Source: Tiliqua scincoides (Eukaryota; Chordata; Lepidosauria; Squamata; Scincidae). From it: a DNA stretch of 64,000 nt. The position numbers were made by a program, and so were the translations under genes. Shown piece by piece: positions 34,006-44,745 of this stretch (positions are counted from its first letter, which is position 1; each line of letters starts with the position of its first letter). The stretch lies in NCBI RefSeq assembly GCF_035046505.1, contig NC_089822.1, positions 107,711,307 to 107,775,306 on the forward strand, read 5' to 3'. A model generated the notes under the pieces. It searched no databases. It saw nothing but the letters and a program-made list of their open reading frames with translations, and was not told the DNA's origin.

Positions 34006-34327
34006 ATCTAGACCGAAGTTGGCGAAGATATGACATGCATGTCAAAGGTGACACACCACAACATTTTGGGTGACATGCCAGCATTCACCAACACCCAACA
34101 ACAACTGCGTGTGTTTGACTCATATTTTATTTTTAAAAATTATTTGATGCTTCTTTATATAATACATAGCACCACACGATTGGACAGTATTTTTTTTTAA
34201 TAAATGAATATGTAAAGAAATATTTCTCTTTTTTTTTGGGGGGGGGTGTCACATGCCAGCAGACTCAAGTTAGGTATTTTTGACACACTGAGCCCAAAAG
34301 TTCACCATCATCACTTATCTTCTAGAT

Positions 34328-34679
34328 CAGCGTCTCTCAAACTTTGCGGGAGCTTGAATCCTTCAGTAAGTGCTTGCGGGGGAGGGGCTAGGGCAGCAAC
34401 GCCACCCAGAAGTGGTGCTTTCCACTCACTTTGAACGACACAGAGCTGCAGCAGCTGCAGGAGGTGCTTTCCACCCACTTCATTGCGGATTCCAAGAGTA
34501 GGGGAGCGCTGCAAAGGGCCGTGCATGGCTCCCCGCACCTGCTGCAGTCTGCTGCAGCCTGACAACATTCAAAGTAAGCGGAAAGCACCCCATCCCCCTT
34601 AGCAATGCAATCCTTTAAAGGGACGGGTGAAGCGTTACACGAACTGGTGGGTCGTGACCCACTGGTTTGAGAACCACTG
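34328..34679 (-). mobile_element. SPIN-like non-autonomous hAT element, arm 2
   Basis: Mirror of 8293-8647, running from CAGCGTCTCTCAAAC to GTTTGAGAACCACTG, with TTCTAGAT / TTCTAGAC 8-bp flanks (34320-34327 and 34680-34687). Confidence 0.8.
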
Positions 34680-34969
34680 TTCTAGACTGTCAGAAATGTC
34701 ATCGGAAGTCTGTGACAAGAGGGGTAACTGTCACTCAAAGAGTTAAACTCCTGAGGCAAAGTTTCCTGCTTTTCCTGAGTGGGAGACAGAATATCTGGCC
34801 AAGTGAACAAAAATTGCCTCAGAGGTCTGGAGCCTCCTGGCTCATGCTCATATTAGGTCATGCAGCAGCGCATAAAAGGAGAGCTCACAAGCTGCTCAGT
34901 GCTCTCACTTTCTGCCAGCTAGTAGGAGAGGTTAGTCAGCAGGCTCTCGCTCTGCCAACCAGAGTGTTA

Positions 34970-35147
34970 GGGCCCAGTCCTATCCAACTTTCCAGCACCA
35001 GTGCAGTCGCAATGCAGCCTCAAGGTGAGGGGACAACTGTTCCCATACCTGGAGGAGGTCCCTGTGAATGCCTCTCCACCACAGGATGCAGTGCATGCCC
35101 ATTGGCATCGTTGCGCTGGCACTGCAAATTTGGATAGGATTGGGCCC
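34970..35147. mobile_element. Harbinger-like MITE, arm 2
   Basis: 178 bp with near-perfect ends GGGCCCAGTCCTATCC and GGATAGGATTGGGCCC, and TTA on both sides (34967-34969 and 35148-35150). The clearest copy of the family. A 156-codon open frame across 34667-35137 is chance. Confidence 0.85.
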
Positions 35148-35225
35148 TTAGTCTCCTGGGTCAGCACCATCAAGTCCACACATACACAGACAAGGGAGAT
35201 CCATTCTCCCCCCTTCCCTCTAAAC

Positions 35226-35688
35226 CAGGGGTGTCCAAAGTTTTTGGCAGGAGGGCCGCATCATCTCTCTGACACTGTGTCGGGGGCTAGGGAAAGAAAG
35301 GATTGATTTACATTTAAAATTTGAATAAATTTATATAAGTTTACATTAATGTATATATTAAAGATGAACTTTTATGAATGAATGAAGGTCTTGCAATAAC
35401 TCAAGTCCTATAAAAGACCTTGCACAAAGTAAGGCTGGCCTTTCCTTTGCTGCTGCTACTGCATCACAGATGTGAAACAGCAAGCAGTGGAGGAAGCACT
35501 CATCCCACAGCTCATGCAAGTGGTCAAATAGTCGCCCTTCAACCGAGAGCAGTTGCGTCGGGCCAGTGTGGGCTCCAGCAAATTCTGGAGGGCCAGAGTC
35601 TCAGTGGAGACTAGGGGCTCCCTGCGGGCCGCATTGGGAGTCTTCAAGGGCTGCAAGTGGCCCCAGGGTCGGGGTTTGGGCACCCCTG
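35226..35688 (+). mobile_element. Non-autonomous hAT element (CAGGGGTG ends), arm 2
   Basis: 463 bp, the duplicate of 7285-7746, with CTCTAAAC / CTCTGAAC 8-bp flanks (35218-35225 and 35689-35696). Confidence 0.85.
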
Positions 35689-36575
35689 CTCTGAACCCTC
35701 ACTCAGGCTCTCGGTTCTCAGAAGCCACTAGGACCGTTGGCCTCTGGCTCTCAGCCCCGAGTGTCACCATGCTGAGAGCCCTTTAGCTGTGGTTCTACTT
35801 TCTTGTCCTCTTTTCCTGTTTTTACAAAAAAATCTGGATTGAGTTTGAGAGAACAGTTTTGTGTGTGTTATTTCGTATTGTTCTGCCAAATTGGAATATC
35901 AAAGGGTCCAGTATACGAACCAGCTGATGTGGTTCTTGGCCCAGATTTTGTTTACAAGTGTGTTCCACAGCTGATTGCAGGTATTTCTCTGTTACTGAAT
36001 GGTTTCCAGTGAAGTAGATTACCAGGTCTAGTCCCTTACCATAAACGTAATACGCCAAAGTTTCATTTTTTATTAGGGTGGGAGGGGGAAATGAATGGAA
36101 ACAATCCCAGTGGAGCAAGAGCCCTAAAACAGTGATCTTTGCCCTGTTGGTGCATAAAATGGGGTGACCCTAACAATCTGAAAAAAGTTCAGGGAACAAG
36201 ATTTTTGATATCCCACTACTGCCAAGTAGCGCGCAAATGCATCCATGATAAAACAACCCCCCATGGTGTCTTTGGCCTTCAGCCCAACCGGAATGCACAG
36301 GTGTGCATTGGAAATGTAGAGAGTTGGCAAGGCAGACTCAGGGCTTCAGTGAATCAAAGGCAAACAAAAGCTTTGTGCAAGGTAATAATGTTTTATTTAT
36401 TTTTCACATTTTCATACTGCCCTTCCTCCAAGGAGCTCAAGGTAGTGTATATAGTTCCTTCCCTCCTTCTATCCTCACAACAACCCGGTGAGGTAGGTGC
36501 TGCTAAGATATAGTGACTGGCACAAGGTCAATAGGTTCAAAACATTATATAATAAAAATACTACCTAAGGTGGTA

Positions 36576-36831
36576 GGTAGTGGTTTTCAAACTCAGTCGC
36601 TCAGGGGGCTGCAGGGGCTTGACTGGACTTACCAGAGCTTCTTGCAGCCTCCCAGGGGTACGGGGAGCCCTGCGCAACCATCTGCAGGGATCCCCAAAGC
36701 TTGAGAAGTGAAAGTGGAGCAATTGCACCCCGCCTCCGCAAAACCGGAAGTGGAGGAGAAGTGCCCCCTTAAGGGGGCAGAGGCCAGGGCCCTCAGGCTG
36801 GGGCGTTGCGACGCCCCAGTTTGAAAAGCCC
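36576..36831. mobile_element. hAT-like element with both ends, at the B2/C2 boundary
   Basis: Runs from AGTGGTTTTCAAACTC to AGTTTGAAAAGCCCTG, with hAT-type inverted ends. The arm-1 counterpart (5609-5806) keeps one end only. I cannot see matching 8-bp flanks. Confidence 0.5.
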
Positions 36832-37411
36832 TGTCATAGAGTGAAGCACCATATTCCTAAGTACATGCCACAAGAGAGGGTGGAGATCCTCCTAACTTGG
36901 ATCATCTTCCATGGTCCTAAGGACAAGGCATGAACATGAGAGACACTGCAGCACCAGATGAAAATGGCATGTGACATTTGGTGACATGGACTTCCACTCA
37001 ACCTGTGATGGATCTGATTGGTTACTTGGGTAAAATAGTGTCTACTCCTCTGAGGTCATGTGCAGGTCCTGTGAAGGTTGGAGCTTGACTGGAGGGTTTC
37101 CTGGGCTGTAGCCCCTTGTGGTTAGTGGCTAGAAATAGTTCCTTCTTTCTACTTCACTCCTTTTGCTGGACAGCTAGATGAATCTAAATGAATCTAGGTT
37201 TATTTACTGCCACCATCAAAGCTAGGAAACCCAGTCAGAGTGTCTGCCTTGGTAAAATCTAGGGATGAGTAAATCCAGTGTGGCTTGACTTGAGTCGAAT
37301 CACGAGTCTTCATCCGACTGCCCTTGACTAGAAGACAAATTCTAACAGGGGCACTTTCCGAGTCACGAGTCTTTTTGATGCAAGGCATGGGAAAAAAACA
37401 AAGCTGCTGCT

Positions 37412-37475
<64 letters not shown>
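37412..37475 (+). repeat. (GT)n microsatellite
   Basis: About 32 uninterrupted GT units inside the hAT element. Confidence 0.98.
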
Positions 37476-37478
<3 letters not shown>

Positions 37479-38314
37479 TTGTCTATGTGCTTGTCAGAGT
37501 TCTCTTAAAACACTCCCATGCTGCCTCATCCCATCTGTAAACAAGGCAGGAAGGGATGGAACAGACTGCAAGAGAACAGGGACAGAAGGGCTCCTCCTCC
37601 TACCCTCCCTCATCCAAGGAAACAAATCAGACCACCCATCCTTCATCCAGTGACCACTGGTTCCTTCATAGATGGGTAAGAGAACCTGCTCCTGCCTCCC
37701 CCTCCTGATTGGATACAAAAGCAAACATTAACCCTTCCCTGCCAAAGAAGCCATGAGGGTGGAAAGTGTGATTGCTACAAAACAGCTTCCCTGCCTCTTT
37801 CCCCTCCCTGGGCTTCTCCTGCCAATCCTAAAGCAAGAACCCCCTTGAGCTCTTCCTTCTGCCCTACCTCATTCAAAGAAAAAACCAGACTGCCCATCCT
37901 TCTTCCAATGACCATCAGTTCCAACAGAGATGGGCACGAGAGCCTGCTGCTGCCTGCAGCCCAATGCAAAAGCAAAACATTCACCCTTCCTTGCCTCCTG
38001 GCGGGAACTTCCCTGCTGCTCGCCCAGCTTGAATGATGACCCCATGAGGTTTTTCATGCCGTGAAAATAGTAAGTAAGCACACCCAGATACAATATATTT
38101 TATACAATATATTATATTGCAGTAATGCAATATATGGCAACATATGCAATCAAGTTTAATTAGATGAATTTATTTTAAAAACACTTATTACAAATCAAAG
38201 AAAAAGTAAACAGCACAACAGACAGCCCGTCATATCACTTCTTTCTTTACTACAAGTAATGAATCTCTTTATAGCGTATGGAACTGCACTCTCTTTTTCC
38301 CTAACTGAAAATAG

Positions 38315-38320
<6 letters not shown>

Positions 38321-38403
<83 letters not shown>

Positions 38404-38640
38404 AACAGTATTTATATACCGCTTTTCAACTAAAAGTTCACAAAGCGGTTTACAGTGAAAAATCAAATGACTAAATGGCTCCCTGTCCCAAAAGGGCTCA
38501 CAATCTAAAAAGATGCAAAAGAATACCAGCAGACAGCCACTAGAACAGACACTGCTGGGGTGAAGAGGGCCAGTTACTCTCCCCCTGCTAAAAAGAGGAG
38601 CACCCACTTGAAAAAGTGCCTCTTACCCAATCAGCAGGAG
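38321..38640 (-). mobile_element. L2 LINE 3' end with (ATT)27 tail
   Basis: On the minus strand the text runs to AAAGCGGTATATAAATACTG and then a long ATT-complement repeat. This is the standard L2-type 3' end with a triplet tail. It is nested in the hAT element at 37260-38827. Confidence 0.75.
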
Positions 38641-40069
38641 TTAAGTAAGCACACCTAGATACAGAGTCAAGTCTGCACGGCTGGGGACACGTGCCAAGTC
38701 AAGGGGCCCTCGACTCAAGTGTTTTGCCGAGTCTTCCACATGCGCGACTTGAGTGTACACGAGTCAGCAAAAAATGCTGATTTTCACAACTTGGATTCAA
38801 GTCACTTGACATGAGTTCCCATCCTTGGTAAAACCTCTTTCCTGGCTTACTAATGTTGTGTGGTGAGGAAGAAATCTCCTTGAGCAAAATGCAATGGAGC
38901 TTAAGCAGTCAGGGAGGTGTGGCAAGTCACTTTTCCCTTATGAGCAAATATCAGGCAGATAAAAGCTTAAAAAAAAAACCCAAAAACCTAAGATGTTTAT
39001 TAAAATATATTAGGAACAGCAGTACCAAAAAGATAGAGAGAGATGGCAAAAATGTGGACATAGATGTCCTCCATGCCCACTCTACTCTGCCCAAATTTTG
39101 ACCCTTCCATTAGGGTTTCCTCTGGTGACTTAACATTGATTTGTTCATGGAATTGTAGTCTTTTGATGTGCACTGCACATGGGCAGCTTTTTAAAAACAG
39201 ACATTTCAGCGATCATTACTTTTTAGCCATTCTTAATCAACTGGGTATGTTTTTCAAGCAGCCCAATTAACAGTTTCATGAGGGAATGTATTCTCATGTA
39301 GAAAAACGTGTTCTGGGAATGGGTGTCACTGATAATATCACCAGCTGCTAATAAGATTGCCAATTGCTGCTATTTATGGGTTGCTAGTCATGCCCCAGTG
39401 GCAGAAATCTGTTTTATAGGATATATCAGTAAAGGTGGGGCATGTGCTGTGAGCTCTCCACATAGAATCCAACACTCAGCCTTGGTTTCCATCCACATCA
39501 CATTATCTTCCTGGACGATGTAACTATGATGCTTCCTTTCTCCTCTTCACCTTTCCCTGCTTTTGAACAAGAAGGAACGCTCCTGGCAGCAAAGATCAGA
39601 AGCACACTGAAAGATCTACGCCATACTCAATCCCACTACTGTTTTCTGTTTAACACCTCTTGAATAGTAAGTTTTTTGACTGCAGTTTCTTTTGAATTCT
39701 CCTTGCCAAATTGTCGTTTTTCTCGTACTTGAATGATAAATCTTGTTTGGCAGCATTGTCATGAATGCAATTGGAGTCCAAAAGTTGCTGAAGCTGGCAG
39801 AGTGTGGATTTCCATTCTTTGTTCCTCTAAATGTTTTTGTCTCTCACCTGCATGGCCTGTCATAAATAACTGCTTCATTGGTAGAGAAAATGTTGTGCAT
39901 ATTGCTCAATAAAATAAATTTAAAAAAAAAATTGAAAAGGGAATCGGACAGTAGCAAACAACATTTGAGCAAGCAATCAAAAGCAGAAGGCTTGTCCTAT
40001 GTGATCTCCTGTCCTATGTGTCCTTCCTCTCTCCTAGGTTCTACAGCAACATTAGGAGAGACACCCACT

Positions 40070-41045
40070 TGGATTCAAGTTTCAAGTTTATTTGGTTTAA
40101 TAGCCCACAGGCTAACAAAAATTTGCCACATCTACAACACAATTTTTACAGAAGCTACTCAAAAGTGGCTTTAATCTTGCAGCAACAGGGAAGGCTGAAT
40201 ATTTCACCAGCCATTTCTTTAAGAATCTCTCTCTTGCCATTTCATATTTTGAACAGTAAAAAAAGATGTGAGATGGTATGCAAAGTTCTACCAAAGGACT
40301 ACTACGTTTGTTTGAGTGTATCTTAAGAAAATGGTCTTCATCTGGGCTGTTGGAAGCGCATCACAATGTGCAAGCATCTAAGATGGTTTCAGTTCAAGAA
40401 CTACCAACATATTAAGATAGTGAGTCAGATAAAAAATGGTGGGATATTTAATTTCCAGATAAAGGGGAGCATTTGCTTCTAGCCTCCTTTTGCAGGGCAT
40501 CCAAGTCTTTCTTTAGCAGTTTTTCAGTAAGTGACTTTCACCTTCTCTCATTTAAGCTTTCCATTCTCAATAGGCCCAAATTACTTATTTTCATATCGAC
40601 AGCATCATTCCATTTTCACCAGTGGTGCTGTTGTACTGCCAGCACGTTAAAGGTTTGAAGGTCTTTGACATTCAGTAATCGGCATTTGAAACTGATTATG
40701 TTCTTCCAAATCAAGGTTGAGATTTTTGGGAGTCCCAGTTCAAGCCATACCATTCACAGAAGCGATGCAGGGTGGTAGCAGGCACCTCACAGACAATTCA
40801 AAACGGCTTGTCTTCCAGGCGCTGTGTGATATCCTAAAGGCTGTGTTTGAACTTGGATGGTACAAATGTAGTTTGATTGAATAAAGAAACCATAAACACT
40901 CGTGATCATCAGAAGAGACCTGCCAGATCAGCCTGCCTAGTGCTCCTGGGAAACTTACCAGCAGTTTCCACTGCTGTTCCCCAGCAGCGGTATTGAGTGG
41001 TAGTGTGGTGCTTTGCAGTTGTAAGTTCCACATATCAATCACAAT
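40070..41045 (-). mobile_element. LINE 3' fragment, copy in A3
   Basis: Duplicate of 484-1500 and 20325-21355, with a small internal loss near 40112. Confidence 0.6.
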
Positions 41046-41237
41046 GACGAATAACCAATGCCAGACTTATTGTTCATGAATGTGTACAATTTAAGGACAT
41101 CTAATCAAGTGCTTATCACCACACAGTGGGACTGCAAAAGCCCTAAACTCATTATGTGTTGTGTAAAGAAAGGGTTGCTTTGGTCTGTCCTGAATCTATT
41201 GCCCATCCACTCCACTGGATGATCCCAAATTTAAATA

Positions 41238-41536
41238 GTGGCCCACCAGATGCCTCAGGGGGCACACAAGACAAGATACCTCTATCCTGTTGTCACTCCT
41301 TACCATCTGGCATTTAGAGACCGTCTACTTCTGAAAGCAGGAGGGTGCATATACCCAGCGTAGCTTGTGATGGACCTTTTCTCCATAAATCTGGTGAATC
41401 TTCTTTAAAAGGCCTCTAAGCCAAGTGTCATCACCTCCTGTGGCAAGGAGTTCAACTGATTAATTACATGCTGGATAAAGAACTGTTTTCTTTTGTGTCT
41501 TCTGACTCCCTGCCATGCACTTTTAGTGGCTGTCCC
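41238..41536 (-). mobile_element. CR1 3' fragment, A3
   Basis: Same truncated CR1 end as at 21549-21848, now followed by a SINE insertion. Confidence 0.6.
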
Positions 41537-41918
41537 CTAATAATAATAATAATAATAATAACAGGTATTTATATACCGCCTTTCTTGGTCTTTATTCAAG
41601 ACTTTATTCAAGGTGGTTTACATAGGCAGGCTTTATTAAATCCCTATTAAATAGGAATTTTTACAATTTCAAAGAAGGTTCTTTCAAGAACGACTGCATT
41701 CAAGGTGTTTCATTCCGATCTGGCTTCACATTCTGGCCTCCATCCTCCCACGCTCAGAGCAGATGGAATTGCTCGGCTTCAGCTTGTCAGCTGCTCCAAG
41801 GTCGCACGGTGCCGGTGGCCTCGAACTGGCGACCTTGTGGATGTTATCTTCAGGCAGACGGAGGCTCTGCCTTCTAGACCAGACCTCCTGCCCACCCTCT
41901 AGACCAGACCTCCTGCCC
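41537..41918 (-). mobile_element. tRNA-headed SINE with L2-like tail, A3 only
   Basis: Same family as 3738-4097: B-box-like CGAGTTCGAGGCC-type text near 41820 on the minus strand, GGCGGTATATAAATA, then an (ATT)n tail at 41539-41562. A 24-bp internal duplication of the head lies at 41872-41918. It inserted into the CR1 fragment about 110 bases upstream of the OR start; A2 has the empty site. Confidence 0.75.
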
Positions 41919-41984
41919 TAATGTTGTAATGTTGTATTAGCGACATTTCTACCAACCCATTATTTGTTTCAACCTTGCACATTA

Positions 41985-42007
41985 TTTCTATTCTGATTTC
42001 TTTGCAG
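41985..42007 (+). promoter_or_regulatory. Putative 3' splice site before OR A3
   Basis: Same TTTCTTTGCAG acceptor as A2, ending 18 bases before the start codon. Confidence 0.55.
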
Positions 42008-42025
42008 ATGTGACACCCTGAATCA

Positions 42026-44254
42026 ATGGGAGGCAGAAACAATACAGCAGTGCATGAATTTATCCTGATTGGATTCTCCAATTTCCCAGATCTACAGATT
42101 GTGTTGTTTGTATCATTCTTTCTGTTATATTGGACCAGTCTAGTTGCAAATACTCTCCTAATCACAGTAATAAGGGTTGACCGCACACTTCACACTCCCA
42201 TGTATTTCTTCCTTTCTGTTCTGTCCTGTTCTGAAGTCTGCTACAGTTTCATTATAGTCCCTAAAATGCTGGCAAATCTGATAACACAAACAAGAACCAT
42301 TTCTTTTGGGGGTTGTATAGCCCAATTATTTTTTTTCAGTATTTTTGCAGCTGCAAACTGCCTGCTATTGGCAGTGATGGGTTATGACCGTTATGCAGCT
42401 ATTTGCCAACCTCTCCATTACCCAGTCCTTATGAACCAACGCTTCTGTAGGCAACTGGTGGGCTCTGCTTATATAATAAGTATTTTTTTCAACATAATAG
42501 AAATATGGCTTATAGTGAAACTGCCATTTTGTGGGCCCAATAAGATTCACCATTTCTTCTGTGAGATTGGTCCAGTTCTTAAGCTTGCCTGCAAAAAAAG
42601 CAGCGTCACTGAAATTTACATTTTCATTTTTTGCATTGTAATTATCTCTGGCTCTTTTTTGCTGGTTCTTTTATCATATGCCCTCATCCTCAACACCATC
42701 TTCAAGATTCCCTCCACTAAGGGAAAGCAGAAAGCTTTTTCCACCTGTGCATCCCATATCACTGTGGTTGTGGTGCACTTTGGTTAACATAAGAACATAA
42801 GAACATAAGAACAGCCCCACTGGATCAGGCCATAGGCCCATCTAGTCCAGCTTCCTGTATCTCACAGCGGCCCACCAAATGCCCCAGGGAGCACACCAGA
42901 TAACAAGAGACCTCATCCTGGTGCTCTCCCCTACATCTGGCATTCTGACTTAACCCATTCCTAAAATCAGGAGGTTGCGCATACACATCATGGCTTGTAC
43001 CCCATAATGGATTTTTCCTCCAGAAACTCGTCCAATCCCCTTTTAAAGGCGTCTAGGCTAGACGCCAGCACCACATCCTGTGGCAAGGAGTTCCACAGAC
43101 TGACCACGCGCTGAGTAAAGAAATATTTTCTTTTGTCTGTCCTAACCCGCCCAACACTCAATTTTAGTGGATGTCCCCTGGTTCTGGTATTATGTGAGAG
43201 TGTAAAGAGCATCTCCCTATCCACTCTGTCCATCCCCTGCATAATTTTGTATGTCTCAATCATGTCCCCCCTCAAGCGTCTCTTTTCTAGGCTGAAGAGG
43301 CCCAAACGCCGTAGCCTTTCCTCATAAGGAAGGTGCCCCAGCCCCGTAATCATCTTAGTCGCTCTCTTTTGCACCTTTTCCATTTCCACTATGTCTTTTT
43401 TGAGATGCGGTGACCAGAACTGGACACAATACTCCAGGTGTGGCCTTACCATAGATTTGTACAACGGCATTATAATACTAGCCGTTTTGTTCTCAATACC
43501 CTTCCTAATGATCCCAAGCATAGAATTGGCCTTCTTCACTGCCGCCGCACATTGGGTCGACACTTTCATCGACCTGTCCACCACCACCCCAAGATCTCTC
43601 TCCTGATCTGTCACAGACAGCTCAGAACCCATCAGCCTATATCTAAAGTTTTGATTTTTTGCCCCAATATGCATGACTTTACACTTACTGACATTGAAGC
43701 GCATCTGCCATTTTGCTGCCCATTCTGCCAGTCTGGAGAGATCCTTCTGGAGCTCCTCACAATCACTTCTGGACTTTACCACTCGGAAAAGTTTGGTGTC
43801 GTCTGCAAACTTAGCCACTTCACTGCTCAACCCTGTCTCCAGGTCATTTATGAAGAGGTTGAAAAGCACCGGTCCCAGGACAGATCCTTGGGGCACACCG
43901 CTTTTCACCTCTCTCCATTGTGAAAATTGCCCATTGACACCCACTCTCTGCTTCCTGGCCTCCAACCAGTTCTCAATCCAGGAGAGGACCTGTCCTCTAA
44001 TTCCCTGACTGTGGAGTGTTTTCAGTAGCCTTTGGTGAGGGACCGTGTCAAACGCCTTCTGAAAGGCGGTTTGTGCCTCCATCGTCTATTTAAGGCCCAA
44101 ATCTACCTACGCACTGGATCAGGACATCTTCATATCTGTCAGTTACACAATGGTGACACCCTTATTGAACCCCCTGGTTTACAGCCTCAGAAACAAGGAT
44201 GTGCAACTTGCCCTCAAAAATGCATTAGGCAGAAGGTGTATGCCACGTGCATGA
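42026..44254 (+). pseudogene. Olfactory receptor pseudogene, type A, split by CR1 (A3)
   Basis: The frame is intact from MGGRNNTAV through TM1-TM6 (PMYFFLSVLS, MGYDRYAAICQPLHYP, KAFSTCASH) up to VVVHFG at 42784. A CR1 then interrupts (42786-44070) and creates an immediate stop. The receptor resumes at 44071 with [26 protein letters not shown] and MPRA, ending at 44254, followed by AATAAA at 44325. Apart from the insertion I see no other disabling change, so the inactivation looks recent. A product from the first exon part would lack the end of TM6 and all of TM7. Confidence 0.95.
42786..44070 (-). mobile_element. CR1 LINE inserted in the A3 OR
   Basis: A 1285-bp 5'-truncated CR1, antisense to the OR. 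Its minus-strand frame is open for about 360 codons (44082-42988): KAFDTVPH, GVPQGSVLGPVLFNLFIND, FADDTKL (the catalytic -ADD box of RT), KSMVRPHLEYC, and the terminal SLWNSLPQDV, EEKSIMGYKP. Its 3' end is the repeated TTCTTATG seen at 42786-42812. Only TT is duplicated at the target, consistent with the short or absent duplications of CR1. The open frame implies a young insertion. Confidence 0.93.
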
Positions 44255-44553
44255 AGAGATTTATAATTCAGGTTGGCAAGAACATGCGATCATGTATTTT
44301 TAGGGCCAATATAGATGCTGACCCAATAAAGAAGACTTCATCTTTATTGTAAACCAGGTCTTTCTTTCAACACAGAATTCTTAGTCTCTATCACATTCAG
44401 AATTATGGATACTGCTACACAAAGAAAACAATGGTTCAATGGCGTAGCTAAGAGGGTGCAGGGGGTAGCAGTCGCACCGGGCAACAAGCTTTAGGGGGGC
44501 AAGAAGCTGAGCTTAACATTAGGGGCCAAAATTGTGAAAATCTTGGTATATAT

Positions 44554-44745
44554 GGAACTTACTTCTGAGTAGACATGCCTAGGATTGGGCTGTAGAGAAG
44601 TTCCATTAGAGTCAGTGGGGCTTACTCCTAGGAAAGTGTGGCTAGGATTGCAGCCTTAGAGCCCAAGCCTATGCATGTGTACTCAGAAGTAAGTCCCATT
44701 ATAATCAGTAGAGCTTACTCCCAGGAAAGTGTCCTACTCAGAAGT
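44554..44745. mobile_element. Short interspersed repeat (ACTTCTGAGTAGACATG type)
   Basis: Copies of ACTTCTGAGTAGACATG, GGATTGCAGCC and GGGCTTACTCC occur here twice in opposite orders, and again at about 48570-48645 and 62942-63015. It is an interspersed family common in such genomes; I cannot place it in a class. Confidence 0.5.

Larger units (their letters stand above)
25236..36758 (-). repeat. Inverted segmental duplication, arm 2 (segment B2)
   Basis: Reverse-complement counterpart of 5609-17992. Arm-2-only additions are the 272-bp insert at 28431-28702, the CR1 with nested LTR at 30861-33519, and the hAT at 33558-34005. Arm-2-only absences match arm-1 13158-14648 and 6108-6610. The arms are separated by about 7.2 kb containing C1 and A2. 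Confidence 0.93.
37260..38827. mobile_element. 1.57-kb non-autonomous hAT element with nested L2 tail
   Basis: Left end TAGGGATGAG and right end CCCATCCTTG are inverted repeats (YARGGATGRG). GTAAAATC (37252-37259) / GTAAAACC (38828-38835) form an 8-bp target duplication. Sub-terminal GACTTGAGTCG-type motifs occur near both ends (37290 and 38700-38770). Inside are (GT)n at 37412-37475, (ATT)n at 38321-38402 and an L2 3' piece. No transposase. Confidence 0.75.
36836..39180. other. Linker C2 of unit 2
   Basis: Matches C1 in pieces: CCTAAGTACAT (36853), CCATGGTCCTAA (36910), AGATGAAAATGGCATGTGACAT (36956, here joined to the following bases), and the TTTACTGCCACCA region near 37203. Most of the length is the hAT insertion 37260-38827. 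No gene seen. Confidence 0.5.
39181..44553 (+). repeat. Segmental duplication unit 3, segment A (A3)
   Basis: Third copy of A, in the same orientation. It shares with A2 the deletion of the 1691-1978 block and the small duplication GTTGTAATGTTG before the OR, so A2 and A3 are closer to each other. Homology stops at TGGTATATATG (44553), where a different repeat begins. Confidence 0.9.

Noticed and set aside
34667-35137. 156-codon frame present in both arms
   Set aside because: It runs through a SPIN-like element end and a Harbinger-like MITE and has no domain; it is duplicated with the arm.
42988-44082. 364-codon minus-strand frame as a possible host gene
   Set aside because: It carries CR1 reverse transcriptase motifs and ends at the CR1 3' terminal repeats; it is an inserted LINE.
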